Assembly: GCA_035299065.1 (NCBI GenBank)
Contig: DATGXI010000111.1
Coordinates: 1 to 41,280, forward strand
DNA from: DASPJQ01 sp035299065
Lineage (GTDB): Bacteria; Bacteroidota; Bacteroidia; Flavobacteriales_D; UBA2798
Direction of reading: 5' to 3'
DNA: 41,280 nt
Positions 25,368-32,996 of the stretch are shown here, in pieces; the stretch's first letter is position 1; every line of letters starts with the position of its first letter. The position numbers and the translations under genes were made by a program. The notes under the pieces were generated by a model that searched no databases, had not been told where the DNA came from, and saw only the letters and a program-made list of their open reading frames with translations.

Positions 25368-26381
25368 TCATTCCACAACATGCGGAGCAATCACAATTTT
25401 TGTGAAGGGCGTAACACTCACGCGTTTCATTTTTAGGTCCTCCAGCTGTTCTTCCAATACATCAACACGTTTTTTATACTTGACTTTGCGTGCTTTCATC
25501 TGTTCGTATTCATCTTCCAGTTTAAGAAGGCGGCCAACATGATTTTCCGTTTCGCCTATTTCTCTGCGCTTCATATCAATCCGATCGGCAAAGGTTTTGC
25601 GCAGGTCTTTTATATAAACCAGTATTTCCTTCCTTATGGAATCAAAGGCAGCCTTCTGTAAACTATCCTTTTGTACAGCTACTGCCTGCATATATAGTTT
25701 TTGCAAATCAGCATCGTGATATCCCAAATACAAAGCAGGTATATTTGCATAAAACATATCCTGTTTTAAAATCCGGTCTTCCATGCGGTTTAACCCCTCT
25801 GCCGAGCGTTTGTCCATGCTATACAGTGAATCCAGCTGCCTTAATTTATTTTGCAGCAAAGCACGTTCGCATTCATAATTGTTCAGCCGCCTTTCATCAA
25901 CCCAGGCGCGGTAAACGTCATCGTACTGTTTCTGCATGTCCCGGGCATTGGTTAATAATGCGTCCAGCAAACTTTCCCTTTCCCTGAATTTAGCAAACAC
26001 CCGTTTTATTTGCTGCATTTGCAACTGGTAAATAAGCGTATCCAAAAATTGTTTTGCAAACCCTGCATCACTATCGCTAAATGAAATATCAAGCCTATCT
26101 CCCTCTTCATGTAATTTTCCCTTTATTCTTGCCATAAATGCTTTTTTATCTTCAGGTTTCAGGTATTTTCTGAAACGGCTAAGGCAGTCGGTTATAAACT
26201 CAACTGAATTCAAGGTTCCTGCTATTTGCGCTGGGGTTGGATAAAAATCGATTGAGTCGTTTGCACGCCCAATAATCAGGTGTTTTTTCAGGTCAATTTC
26301 AAGACGCGCTTCAACATGCGTAGTTTGGGCAAACAACCCTGCAACAGGCAATAAACTAAAAATGAAAAGTAGCAACCGCAT
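25368..26381 (-). CDS. Secreted coiled-coil protein of unknown function
   Basis: The protein has 337 residues. The signal peptide MRLLLFIFSLLPVAGLFAQ is followed by a short strand-rich segment (THVEARLEIDLKKHLIIGRANDSIDFYPTP). About 250 residues of charged, mostly helical sequence come next, with heptad character (for example MQQIKRVFAKFRERESLLDALLTN and ETENHVGRLLKLEDEYEQMKARK). I do not recognise the family. It is probably periplasmic and oligomeric. The stop codon directly abuts that of the response regulator on the other strand, with no gap. A weak TATATTTA box lies 5 bases before the ATG at 26381. A connection to the two-component system is possible from position only. Confidence 0.6.
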   Translation of the reverse strand: MRLLLFIFSLLPVAGLFAQTTHVEARLEIDLKKHLIIGRANDSIDFYPTPAQIAGTLNSVEFITDCLSRFRKYLKPEDKKAFMARIKGKLHEEGDRLDISFSDSDAGFAKQFLDTLIYQLQMQQIKRVFAKFRERESLLDALLTNARDMQKQYDDVYRAWVDERRLNNYECERALLQNKLRQLDSLYSMDKRSAEGLNRMEDRILKQDMFYANIPALYLGYHDADLQKLYMQAVAVQKDSLQKAAFDSIRKEILVYIKDLRKTFADRIDMKRREIGETENHVGRLLKLEDEYEQMKARKVKYKKRVDVLEEQLEDLKMKRVSVTPFTKIVIAPHVVE

Positions 26382-26501
26382 GGGGATAAATATAACAGAA
26401 AAAACTATGCCCTTGTGTTCTGATCAATACAGCCGCTGGCACGCTAACACCGGTGAACCAAAAAAGGGCAACCGGGAACTGAGAACGAATAACACCCTGT
26501 C

Positions 26502-27809
26502 TTAATCTTTCCCTCTAAAGAATATCCTGATAGGAACTCCGCAAAAATCAAAATTCTGCCGCAACTGGTTCTCCAAAAACCTGCGGTAAGCCTCTTTTAT
26601 GTATTGTGGGTTGTTTCCAAAAAAAGCAAATGCAGGGTAATGCATAGGCAATTGCGTAATGTATTTAATTTTGATCACCTTACCCTTATAACTTGGTGGT
26701 GGTGTATTTTCAATAATGGGCAGCATAATTTCGTTAAGCTGCGATGTTGAAATGTGCTTGGTACGGTTTTGATAAACGTACATAGCCGTTTCAAGCGCTT
26801 TGTGTATACGTTGCTTTGTCAGGGCCGATATGAATAAAATAGGCACATCGTCAAACGGTTTAATGGCCTCGCGTATTTTTTTCTCGTAGTCGGCAGTGCT
26901 CTTGTGATCCTTCTCCACCAAATCCCACTTGTTAACCAGTATAACCACTCCACGCTTGTTTTTCTCAATCAGGTAATAAATATTCTGGTCTTGTTTTTGA
27001 AAACCTTCGGTAGCATCAATCATGAAAAAGCTTACATCGCTGTACTCAATGGCGCGTATACTGCGTATGACTGAATAAAACTCAATGTCTTCGTCCACTT
27101 TGGCCTTCTTGCGTATGCCAGCTGTATCTATCAGCGTAAAATTAAATCCGTATGAGTTGTAATTTGTTTCAATACTGTCGCGTGTTGTGCCCGAAATATC
27201 GGTTACAATGTTACGGTCAACTCCCAGCAAAGCGTTTATAAATGATGACTTGCCTACGTTTGGTTTTCCAACAACAGCTATGCGTGGCAATGACTCATCG
27301 GTTACTTCGGGTTCCTCCTGAAAATCTTCAATTACTTTATCAAGCAAATCACCGGTACCACTTCCACTCACAGCGCTTATGCAATTCACTTCGCCAAGGC
27401 CCAACTCAAAAAATTCGTATGAATTGTTTATACGTTCGTGGTTATCTACTTTATTGGCTACAAGTAATACTTTTTTCTTGCACTTGCGCAATAATTGGGC
27501 CACCGCTTTATCAAAATCACTTAACCCATCAATCACATCAACTACAAACAAAATAACGTTTGCTTCATCAATAGCCAACTGAACCTGTTTGCGTATTTCA
27601 CTTTCAAAAATATCGTCACTTCCGGTAATGTACCCACCGGTATCAATTACGGTAAACTCGTGTTTTCCCCAAATGGCCTTGCCGTAATGCCTGTCACGCG
27701 TTACGCCCGCAACCGAATCTACAATGGCCGCACGGGTTTCTGTCAACCGGTTAAACAGGGTTGATTTTCCTACATTGGGGCGTCCTACTATGGCTACTAT
27801 ATTTGGCAT
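26502..27809 (-). CDS. der: Ribosome-assembly GTPase Der (EngA)
   Basis: The protein has 435 residues with the double-GTPase layout unique to Der. GTPase 1 (about 1-165) has the P-loop GRPNVGKSTLFN, DTGGY and NKVD. GTPase 2 (about 175-345) has GKPNVGKSSFIN, DTAGI and NKWD. A C-terminal KH-like domain (about 350-435, YKGKVIKIKYITQLPMHYPAF) completes it. It acts in maturation of the 50S ribosomal subunit and is normally essential. The ATG at 27809 begins MPNIVAIVGRPNVGKS, the family start. era lies 63 bases upstream on the same strand. The short gap between them carries ATTATCAAT repeats (27815-27830 and 27835-27845). Confidence 0.97.
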   Translation of the reverse strand: MPNIVAIVGRPNVGKSTLFNRLTETRAAIVDSVAGVTRDRHYGKAIWGKHEFTVIDTGGYITGSDDIFESEIRKQVQLAIDEANVILFVVDVIDGLSDFDKAVAQLLRKCKKKVLLVANKVDNHERINNSYEFFELGLGEVNCISAVSGSGTGDLLDKVIEDFQEEPEVTDESLPRIAVVGKPNVGKSSFINALLGVDRNIVTDISGTTRDSIETNYNSYGFNFTLIDTAGIRKKAKVDEDIEFYSVIRSIRAIEYSDVSFFMIDATEGFQKQDQNIYYLIEKNKRGVVILVNKWDLVEKDHKSTADYEKKIREAIKPFDDVPILFISALTKQRIHKALETAMYVYQNRTKHISTSQLNEIMLPIIENTPPPSYKGKVIKIKYITQLPMHYPAFAFFGNNPQYIKEAYRRFLENQLRQNFDFCGVPIRIFFRGKD

Positions 27810-27872
27810 TTTAAATTATCAATTATCAATGTACAATTATCAATTCGTTTTTCGTCAGTTCACTGCTGCTGC

Positions 27873-28757
27873 CTACTTATTAAAGTAACCAAACCTTCGC
27901 AGCATCTTATCATCTTCGCGCCAATCCTTGGCCACCTTTACCTGTAGTTCCAAAAACACTTTTTTCTCCAGCATTTCCTCCATAGCCAAACGCGCTTCGG
28001 TTCCCACTTTTTTTAGTTTTGCACCCTGGTGCCCTATCACAATTCCTTTTTGTGATTCACGCGCAACATAAATAATGGCAACAATTTTATCAATCTTTGG
28101 CGCTTCTTTATAACTATCAATTACCACTTCAACACTGTACGGAATTTCCTTTTCATAATTCAGCAATATTTTTTCACGAATTATTTCCGTACAAAAAAAC
28201 CGTACCGACTTATCGCTCAATTCTCCTTCAGGAAAATAAGCAGGCCCCTCAGGCAACAACTCCAGTATTTTTTTAAATACCGTATCAATATTCCATTTAC
28301 GCAATGCGCTCACGGTGGCAACCAATCCGCCCGGTAACAACGTTCTAAATTCCTCAACCAGTTTTATAGCCTCATCGTTTTCAATGGTGTCAACTTTATT
28401 AATCAAAATAATAACCGGCACATTTACCTTTTGCAGCTTGGCAAGTGTTTCGTCTTCAATTTTACTGCCAAGTCCTGGTTCAGTTACATAAATCACAATA
28501 TCCGCATCGTTAAAGCTGCCTTCAACCGCATCCATCATTCCTTTGTGTAATTTGTATGCAGGCTTTAAAATTCCCGGTGTATCGCTGTAAACAATCTGAA
28601 AATCCTTACCACTTACAATGCCCATTATACGGTGGCGCGTGGTTTGCGCTTTGGCAGTAATAATGCTCAGGTTTTCACCCACAAGCGCATTCATCAGGGT
28701 TGATTTCCCTACATTAGGCTTACCTACAATATTAACAAAACCCGATTTGTGGTTCAT
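27873..28757 (-). CDS. era: GTPase Era
   Basis: The protein has 294 residues. The GTPase domain (1-170) has P-loop GKPNVGKSTLMN, switch region TTRHRIMGI, DTPG and NKVD. A C-terminal KH domain (about 200-290) contains IVIGHQGAKLKKVGTEARLAME, the RNA-binding GxxG loop, and a terminal VKVAKDWREDDKMLRRFGY typical of Era. It binds the 3' end of 16S rRNA and helps finish the 30S subunit. The length equals E. coli Era (301). The start at 28757 is supported by a TACTTTTG box 7 bases upstream. der follows on the same strand; pairing of the two ribosome GTPases is common in this phylum. Confidence 0.97.
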   Translation of the reverse strand: MNHKSGFVNIVGKPNVGKSTLMNALVGENLSIITAKAQTTRHRIMGIVSGKDFQIVYSDTPGILKPAYKLHKGMMDAVEGSFNDADIVIYVTEPGLGSKIEDETLAKLQKVNVPVIILINKVDTIENDEAIKLVEEFRTLLPGGLVATVSALRKWNIDTVFKKILELLPEGPAYFPEGELSDKSVRFFCTEIIREKILLNYEKEIPYSVEVVIDSYKEAPKIDKIVAIIYVARESQKGIVIGHQGAKLKKVGTEARLAMEEMLEKKVFLELQVKVAKDWREDDKMLRRFGYFNK

Positions 28758-28764
28758 AAGTTTG

Positions 28765-28772
28765 CAAAAGTA
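28765..28772 (-). promoter_or_regulatory. Bacteroidota -7 box (TACTTTTG) before era
   Basis: On the minus strand TACTTTTG is a perfect TAnnTTTG match, 7 bases before the era ATG. The leader would be only a few bases. No good -33 TTTG was found at the right distance. Confidence 0.55.
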
Positions 28773-28970
28773 GTCAAAAAGGTTGAGTGCGTTTTCTTTC
28801 TGGCGGCCTACTGTTGCAATAAATGTCTAAAAACAATGACCAAACCGGCAACAGTACCGGGCTATCGCTCATAGTCCTCGCTTAAAATAATTTTTTAATT
28901 TGGTTTAGGTGTGCTGCGGGCTATCCGCTCTATCCCTGGCCGAAATCTCATAAACACCTCATTATTAATG

Positions 28971-28998
28971 AAAAAAGCCATGTTTTACCATGGCTTTT
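28971..28998 (-). terminator. Terminator after the initiator tRNA gene
   Basis: On the minus strand AAAAGCCATG (28998-28989) pairs perfectly with CATGGCTTTT (28982-28973) across a 6-base loop and is extended by more Ts. It starts 4 bases beyond the tRNA 3' end. The stretch from here to era (28773-28970) shows nothing else that I can identify. Confidence 0.88.
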
Positions 28999-29002
28999 GT
29001 AG

Positions 29003-29075
<73 letters not shown>

Positions 29076-29084
29076 ATATGGCTG

Positions 29085-29112
29085 CAAATATAGTAAATAT
29101 TCAATAGGCAAA
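29085..29112 (-). promoter_or_regulatory. Promoter of the initiator tRNA
   Basis: On the minus strand TTTG (29112-29109) is followed after 16 bases by TATATTTG (29092-29085), a perfect -7 box, 9 bases before the tRNA 5' end. Confidence 0.6.
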
Positions 29113-29234
29113 TTTTTTTTCATTTTTTGCCTGGCTTGCTTCCTTTTTGTTTTGGTCACGTTAAACCAATCCTGTTTTACTTCATGCCGGCTAATACAAC
29201 CGCATTTCATGCGCAAAAGCGCAGTTTAAAAAAA

Positions 29235-29262
29235 TCCCCGGGCCAAAAGTTGACACCGGGGA
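29235..29262 (-). terminator. Terminator after the DUF892 gene, possibly bidirectional
   Basis: TCCCCGG (29235-29241) pairs with CCGGGGA (29256-29262) over a 14-base loop. On the minus strand it is followed by seven Ts (29234-29228), so it ends the DUF892 transcript, whose stop is at 29282. A TCGTTTTTTAA tail in the other direction could let it work both ways. Confidence 0.75.
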
Positions 29263-29281
29263 CTCGTTTTTTAATTTCCTT

Positions 29282-29983
29282 CTACCACTCGTCATCAAAT
29301 TTTTCCTGGTCAGCCAATGCACACGCATCGTCATTAATTTCCATAGCCAAACGTGACAGGTCGTGGTCTGTGTCACCTTCTTCCTGCAAGGTCCTGTTCA
29401 ATAAATCACATTCCCTGCGCATACCCAATACATCGGCAAATTCGCGCAATGAACCATACGTTGCAATTTCATAATGCTCTACTTTTTGTGCTGCCATTAT
29501 CAACGCTGCATCACGCACCGGGCTTGCTTTGTATTTTTCAATTATTTCTTCGCCTTCGCTAATTAAACCTTTCATGGCTTCACATTCCTTTTCAATTGTT
29601 TTTTCAATTTCAAGGCGGTCCATAATTTTTTCAAGTCGTTCAACTTGTTTTTTGGTTTGCTCCAGGTGGTGGGTAAATGCCTGCTCAAGGTCTTCACTGT
29701 CGGCTGCCTTTGCCATTTTAGGCAACGCCTCTACCAATTGCTTTTCGGCACTGTAAATGTCCTTTAAACCGTCTTCAAACAATTTTTCAAGCGTTGTTTC
29801 TTCTCTTGATGATTGTGATTTTGACTGCACGCCTGCATACGTTGACTTTGATTGCGAATTTGCGTACTGTGAACTTGTTTGCGAACCTGAATTCTGTGAT
29901 TTGCCCTGTGTAGTTTGTGCTGATTTACCGTTTGAACTATACTGGCTGGTTGAATTCGATTTGCCGTTTGTTTTTGTTGCCAT
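29282..29983 (-). CDS. DUF892 (YciF-like) ferritin-fold protein with S/Q/N-rich N-terminus
   Basis: The protein has 233 residues. Residues 1-60 or so are low complexity, rich in Ser, Gln, Asn, Thr and Lys (GKSQNSGSQTSSQYANSQSK). The rest is a DUF892 four-helix domain (TLEKLFEDGLKDIYSAEKQL, TKKQVERLEKIMDRLEIEKT, ALIMAAQKVEHYEIATYGS, then LLNRTLQEEGDTDHDLSRLA). It has Glu/His pairs (AEKQL, KVEHYEI) at positions where ferritin-like proteins bind metals. E. coli YciF, the model member, is stress-induced. The gene lies 31 bases after the low-complexity protein gene on the same strand, so they are one operon; their tails share composition. No signal peptide is seen, so it should be cytoplasmic. Confidence 0.85.
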   Translation of the reverse strand: MATKTNGKSNSTSQYSSNGKSAQTTQGKSQNSGSQTSSQYANSQSKSTYAGVQSKSQSSREETTLEKLFEDGLKDIYSAEKQLVEALPKMAKAADSEDLEQAFTHHLEQTKKQVERLEKIMDRLEIEKTIEKECEAMKGLISEGEEIIEKYKASPVRDAALIMAAQKVEHYEIATYGSLREFADVLGMRRECDLLNRTLQEEGDTDHDLSRLAMEINDDACALADQEKFDDEW

Positions 29984-30014
29984 AAATTTTTATCTTATTT
30001 AATTGAATAACGTG

Positions 30015-31007
30015 TTATTTACTGCGCTTGCTTTGTCCCTTGCTTCCTGAACTTGTTTTGCGCGTTGTTTTAGCTTGTCCGCGGTTTGTTCCTGCGCTGC
30101 TTCGCCCTGAAACGCTTTGTGATTGTTTGTTTCCATATGACCGGCTGTTGTTTTGCGAGCGCCCGTTTTGTGAGCCACTGTTTTGTCCGCGGCCGCTTTG
30201 TGAACGGTAATTACCGCCCCGGTTTTGTGAATGCTCGTTTTGCAAACCACTGTTTTGTGAGCCGTAATTACGGCTGTTTCGGTTTTGTGAACGGCTATTG
30301 CCGTAACCACCGTTTTGTGAGCGGTCACTCCAGTCATTTCCCCTTGAAAAATTTCCGTATTGGCCGTGGTATGTGTGTTGGTCATTGTCATCGTTATATC
30401 CTTCTTCATATTGGTCATCATCATCGCTTTCGTAGCGCATATCGTAATCGCTGGCATATTGGTCATCATAATCCTCATCATCGTAATCTTCATCGTATGC
30501 ACTGCGCATGCCGTAGTCATCATCGTATTCACTTTCATCATATACATCATGGTCATATGCACCTGCTTCATACCGGTTGTAATCATTGTTGCGGTTGTTG
30601 GCGCTGTAATCATTGTAACGTGAACCGCTGTTAAACCCGCCCTCATTCAAGCGTGAGCCCGCGCGGTTATTCCAACGGTTGTTATAATCATCTGCCTGAT
30701 CATAATCAAAACCGTGGCCTTCATGGTATCGTTCACCATACTGCTGGTTGCGGTTTAAACCGTTTCCATAACTTCCTTCGCGTCCCTCATTATAGCCACG
30801 TTGGTAATTTCCACGTTTGTAACCCGAGCTGTAATCACCTTGTGACGCTCCATAACTTCCACCCTGGTTGTAAAGCGGTCCCTGGTTGTATTGGCCACCA
30901 TAGTTTTGTTGGTTGTTTTGGTTACTATAACGCTCACCACGTTGTGAGCTTGAATTGGTACGCGATCCATTATTACCACGCCCACGGTTTGAATTTTTTA
31001 CCCTCAT
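30015..31007 (-). CDS. Low-complexity, probably disordered N/G/S/Q/Y/D/R-rich protein
   Basis: The protein has 330 residues with no recognisable folded domain and no signal peptide. The N-terminal third is rich in Asn, Gly, Gln, Tyr, Arg and Ser (RGRGNNGSRTNSS, GGQYNQGPLYNQGGSYGASQ). The centre is very acidic and Tyr-rich (YDEDYDDEDYDDQYASDYD). The C-terminal third is made of SQN-x-x type repeats (SQNSGLQNEHSQNRGGNYRS). The end is basic (KTTRKTSSGSKGQSKRSK). This layout resembles prion-like/RGG proteins that phase-separate with RNA in eukaryotes. The ATG at 31007, with GGAA just upstream, is preferred over 31040. Opposite-strand frames here are open only because of the composition. It is first in an operon with the DUF892 gene. 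Function unknown. Confidence 0.7.
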   Translation of the reverse strand: MRVKNSNRGRGNNGSRTNSSSQRGERYSNQNNQQNYGGQYNQGPLYNQGGSYGASQGDYSSGYKRGNYQRGYNEGREGSYGNGLNRNQQYGERYHEGHGFDYDQADDYNNRWNNRAGSRLNEGGFNSGSRYNDYSANNRNNDYNRYEAGAYDHDVYDESEYDDDYGMRSAYDEDYDDEDYDDQYASDYDMRYESDDDDQYEEGYNDDNDQHTYHGQYGNFSRGNDWSDRSQNGGYGNSRSQNRNSRNYGSQNSGLQNEHSQNRGGNYRSQSGRGQNSGSQNGRSQNNSRSYGNKQSQSVSGRSSAGTNRGQAKTTRKTSSGSKGQSKRSK

Positions 31008-31308
31008 AGTTCCTTTTTTTAAGTTAGGTCGTACGCACAACCAAAACCGTTCCTTAACACATCATTGGTTTTTGTTGCGTGTTTTTTCATTGACAACTAA
31101 CTGTTTTAAGAAAAAACAAGCCGTACTATTTTATATTTTTTTCTTCTCAAAATAGGTTGGTCCGCGTCAAAAAGAGAAATGCTTCAGGTGTAATTAGTTT
31201 TTCACAAGTGGTAATTCTCTTCGTTTTTATTTGGAAACGTGCCACTAACCATTAATTTGGCGCTGGCAAATTCCTTTTAGTCCAATAGAGTAAACACAGT
31301 ACAACCTT

Positions 31309-31470
31309 ATGTTACGTACCGGTCTAAATTTATGCTGTAAAATGCGTGAAAACCATTTGCTCAAATTCTGTTACCGATGGCAACACGTTTCAAATGGAAA
31401 AGGTTATGACGAACAAAATCCGTATTATGAAGGGCAGGGTTTCGTGCTGATGTTTACGCGGTTTTTATAA
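31309..31470 (+). CDS. Possible 53-residue small protein in a gene-free gap
   Basis: The gap 31008-31538 contains no sizeable gene. The only candidate is this short frame from ATG 31309 to TAA 31470. It starts MLRTGLNLCCKMRENHLLKF and contains KGYDEQNPYYEGQGF. It has no family I recognise, no clear promoter box and no good ribosome-binding site. It may equally be chance or a decayed gene. The remainder of the gap is A/T-rich leader sequence for the low-complexity gene. Confidence 0.2.
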   Translation: MLRTGLNLCCKMRENHLLKFCYRWQHVSNGKGYDEQNPYYEGQGFVLMFTRFL

Positions 31471-31538
31471 TTCACTTCAACCACGTGGCCACTTCACAGT
31501 CAATTATTCAATTTAAACAACTGCGCAACGTAAAACCA

Positions 31539-32948
31539 TTAATTGACAACCAGCTTTCCTTGTTCCCTGAAGTCTTTTCCTTCGGCAACAACTGTATATA
31601 TACCTTTAGCAAGGTTTGCTTCTATGCGCATTCTTGCCTGGTTGTCTTCCAATGCAGCATCCTGCACAAATACACATTTTCCTGAGGCATCAAATACTTT
31701 AACCGCAATTACCGCGTCATTATTGGCTGTTACCAACACCGTAAACACGTCAGTGGCAGGGTTAGGATAAACACTCAACGCAGTGCCGCTTTTTTTGAGT
31801 TCAACTGCAACCAAATCTGAATACGATGAGTTGCCGTCAAAATCGGTTTGTTTAAGGCGGTAATAGGAAATACCGGCAAACGGGGTCACATCCTTACTGT
31901 AATAATGCTTCGTTTGGTTGGTGCTGCCTGCTGCCTCTAAAACAGCAACCGTTTCAAAATTTTCAAGGTCAACGGTTTTTTCAATGGTAAAATAATCATT
32001 GTTTATTTCCGACAAGGTTGTCCATGCCAAATCCACTTCTTCGTTATCGTTCAAGGCAACATTAAATGCCAGCAATTGTATTGGCAGCGTTGAAAGATTT
32101 CCGGATAAAGTCCATGGTGAAAACGTGGTTACACCAGGCACAACAGCACCGTACGCAAGACTGGTTTGTCCTGTAATAGGTAAATCCCATCCTGCTGTTA
32201 CATCATTCCAACGTTGTGCCTGGAGTGATAAAAGTGTTCCAACTTCGGCCGGTGTGGCGTTAAAGGTTAATGTTGCAACCCCGCCTGCACCATCTTTATC
32301 AATTTGCCAAAAGCGGTTTACCGTGTTTCCGCTATTATCAACACCAAAGGCGTCATTAACGTGTGTTACAGCTGTTGGTGTAACGGGATAAGGCGTATTG
32401 TTGGCAGCTGTAGGGTATGTTGAAACAGTAACCGCACCAATGTTTCCCGATGTAAGGTCCAAAATAAATGGTATGTACGTGCCTGCGGCATTGCTGAATG
32501 GAAAAATATGCGCACCTGTAGTTGTACCCATGTTCCACTTTATTTTTCCTGTATTGTTTGTTTGTTCGCTCACAATACAACCGGTTGTGCGGGTTATGGC
32601 TGTAGTGGCACTGTTGCTAATGGTCAGTGTATTTGAACCAAGGCTCATTAATCCGCTTGTAAGGGCTAGTGAATTGCTGACTGTAATGCTGTTTTGCAAG
32701 GTTAAGCCTGCTGTGTTGTTAAGGGTTATATTCTTAAATGTGATAACACTTGTACCTCCAACAGTTTGGCATGCTGCACCATTAAAATACACCATGGTAC
32801 CATCATCGGTCAATGTTCCGTTATTGGTAAAATCACCTTTTACTGCCACACTCGCCCCGCTGTGAAATTGTATATTCCCGTTATTGGTCATTTGTGCACT
32901 TAATGGTATTGGCAGCAAAATGATAAGGTATGGTAAAAATTTTCGCAT
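31539..32948 (-). CDS. Secreted protein with T9SS type A sorting domain
   Basis: The protein has 469 residues. The signal peptide is MRKFLPYLIILLPIPLSAQ. The N-terminal region is a series of short beta repeats of the kind seen in Bacteroidota surface proteins (NGNIQFHSGASVAVKGDFTN, TVGGTSVITFKNITLNNTAG, LTSGLMSLGSNTLTISNSAT). A region like TGKIKWNMGTTTGAHIFPFSN follows. A fibronectin-like segment comes next (LPIQLLAFNVALNDNEEVDLAWTTLSEINNDYFTIEKTVDLENFE). The T9SS tail closes the protein (LSVYPNPATDVFTVLVT ... LAKGIYTVVAEGKDFREQGKLVVN). It should be exported to the cell surface; no catalytic motif is visible. The next gene on this strand starts 48 bases upstream and is also a secreted protein. 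Confidence 0.85.
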   Translation of the reverse strand: MRKFLPYLIILLPIPLSAQMTNNGNIQFHSGASVAVKGDFTNNGTLTDDGTMVYFNGAACQTVGGTSVITFKNITLNNTAGLTLQNSITVSNSLALTSGLMSLGSNTLTISNSATTAITRTTGCIVSEQTNNTGKIKWNMGTTTGAHIFPFSNAAGTYIPFILDLTSGNIGAVTVSTYPTAANNTPYPVTPTAVTHVNDAFGVDNSGNTVNRFWQIDKDGAGGVATLTFNATPAEVGTLLSLQAQRWNDVTAGWDLPITGQTSLAYGAVVPGVTTFSPWTLSGNLSTLPIQLLAFNVALNDNEEVDLAWTTLSEINNDYFTIEKTVDLENFETVAVLEAAGSTNQTKHYYSKDVTPFAGISYYRLKQTDFDGNSSYSDLVAVELKKSGTALSVYPNPATDVFTVLVTANNDAVIAVKVFDASGKCVFVQDAALEDNQARMRIEANLAKGIYTVVAEGKDFREQGKLVVN

Positions 32949-32996
32949 TCGTTTTTTATTATTAACGGTTGGTTATTCTACTTTTTAAACAACACC

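Noticed and set aside
27815..27845. ATTATCAAT repeats between era and der as a regulatory array
   Set aside because: Only a few copies in a short A/T-rich gap; I see no spacing rule or symmetry to support a function.
30060..30340. Possible CRISPR-like array in the repeated TTTTGTGAGC words
   Set aside because: Repeats are short, irregular and in frame with a protein; there are no unique spacers of constant length and no cas genes.
30086..30634. Long open frames opposite or out of frame with the low-complexity gene
   Set aside because: They are rich in His, Cys, Met and Thr in tandem and mirror the repeated codons of the minus-strand gene; they arise from composition, not coding.
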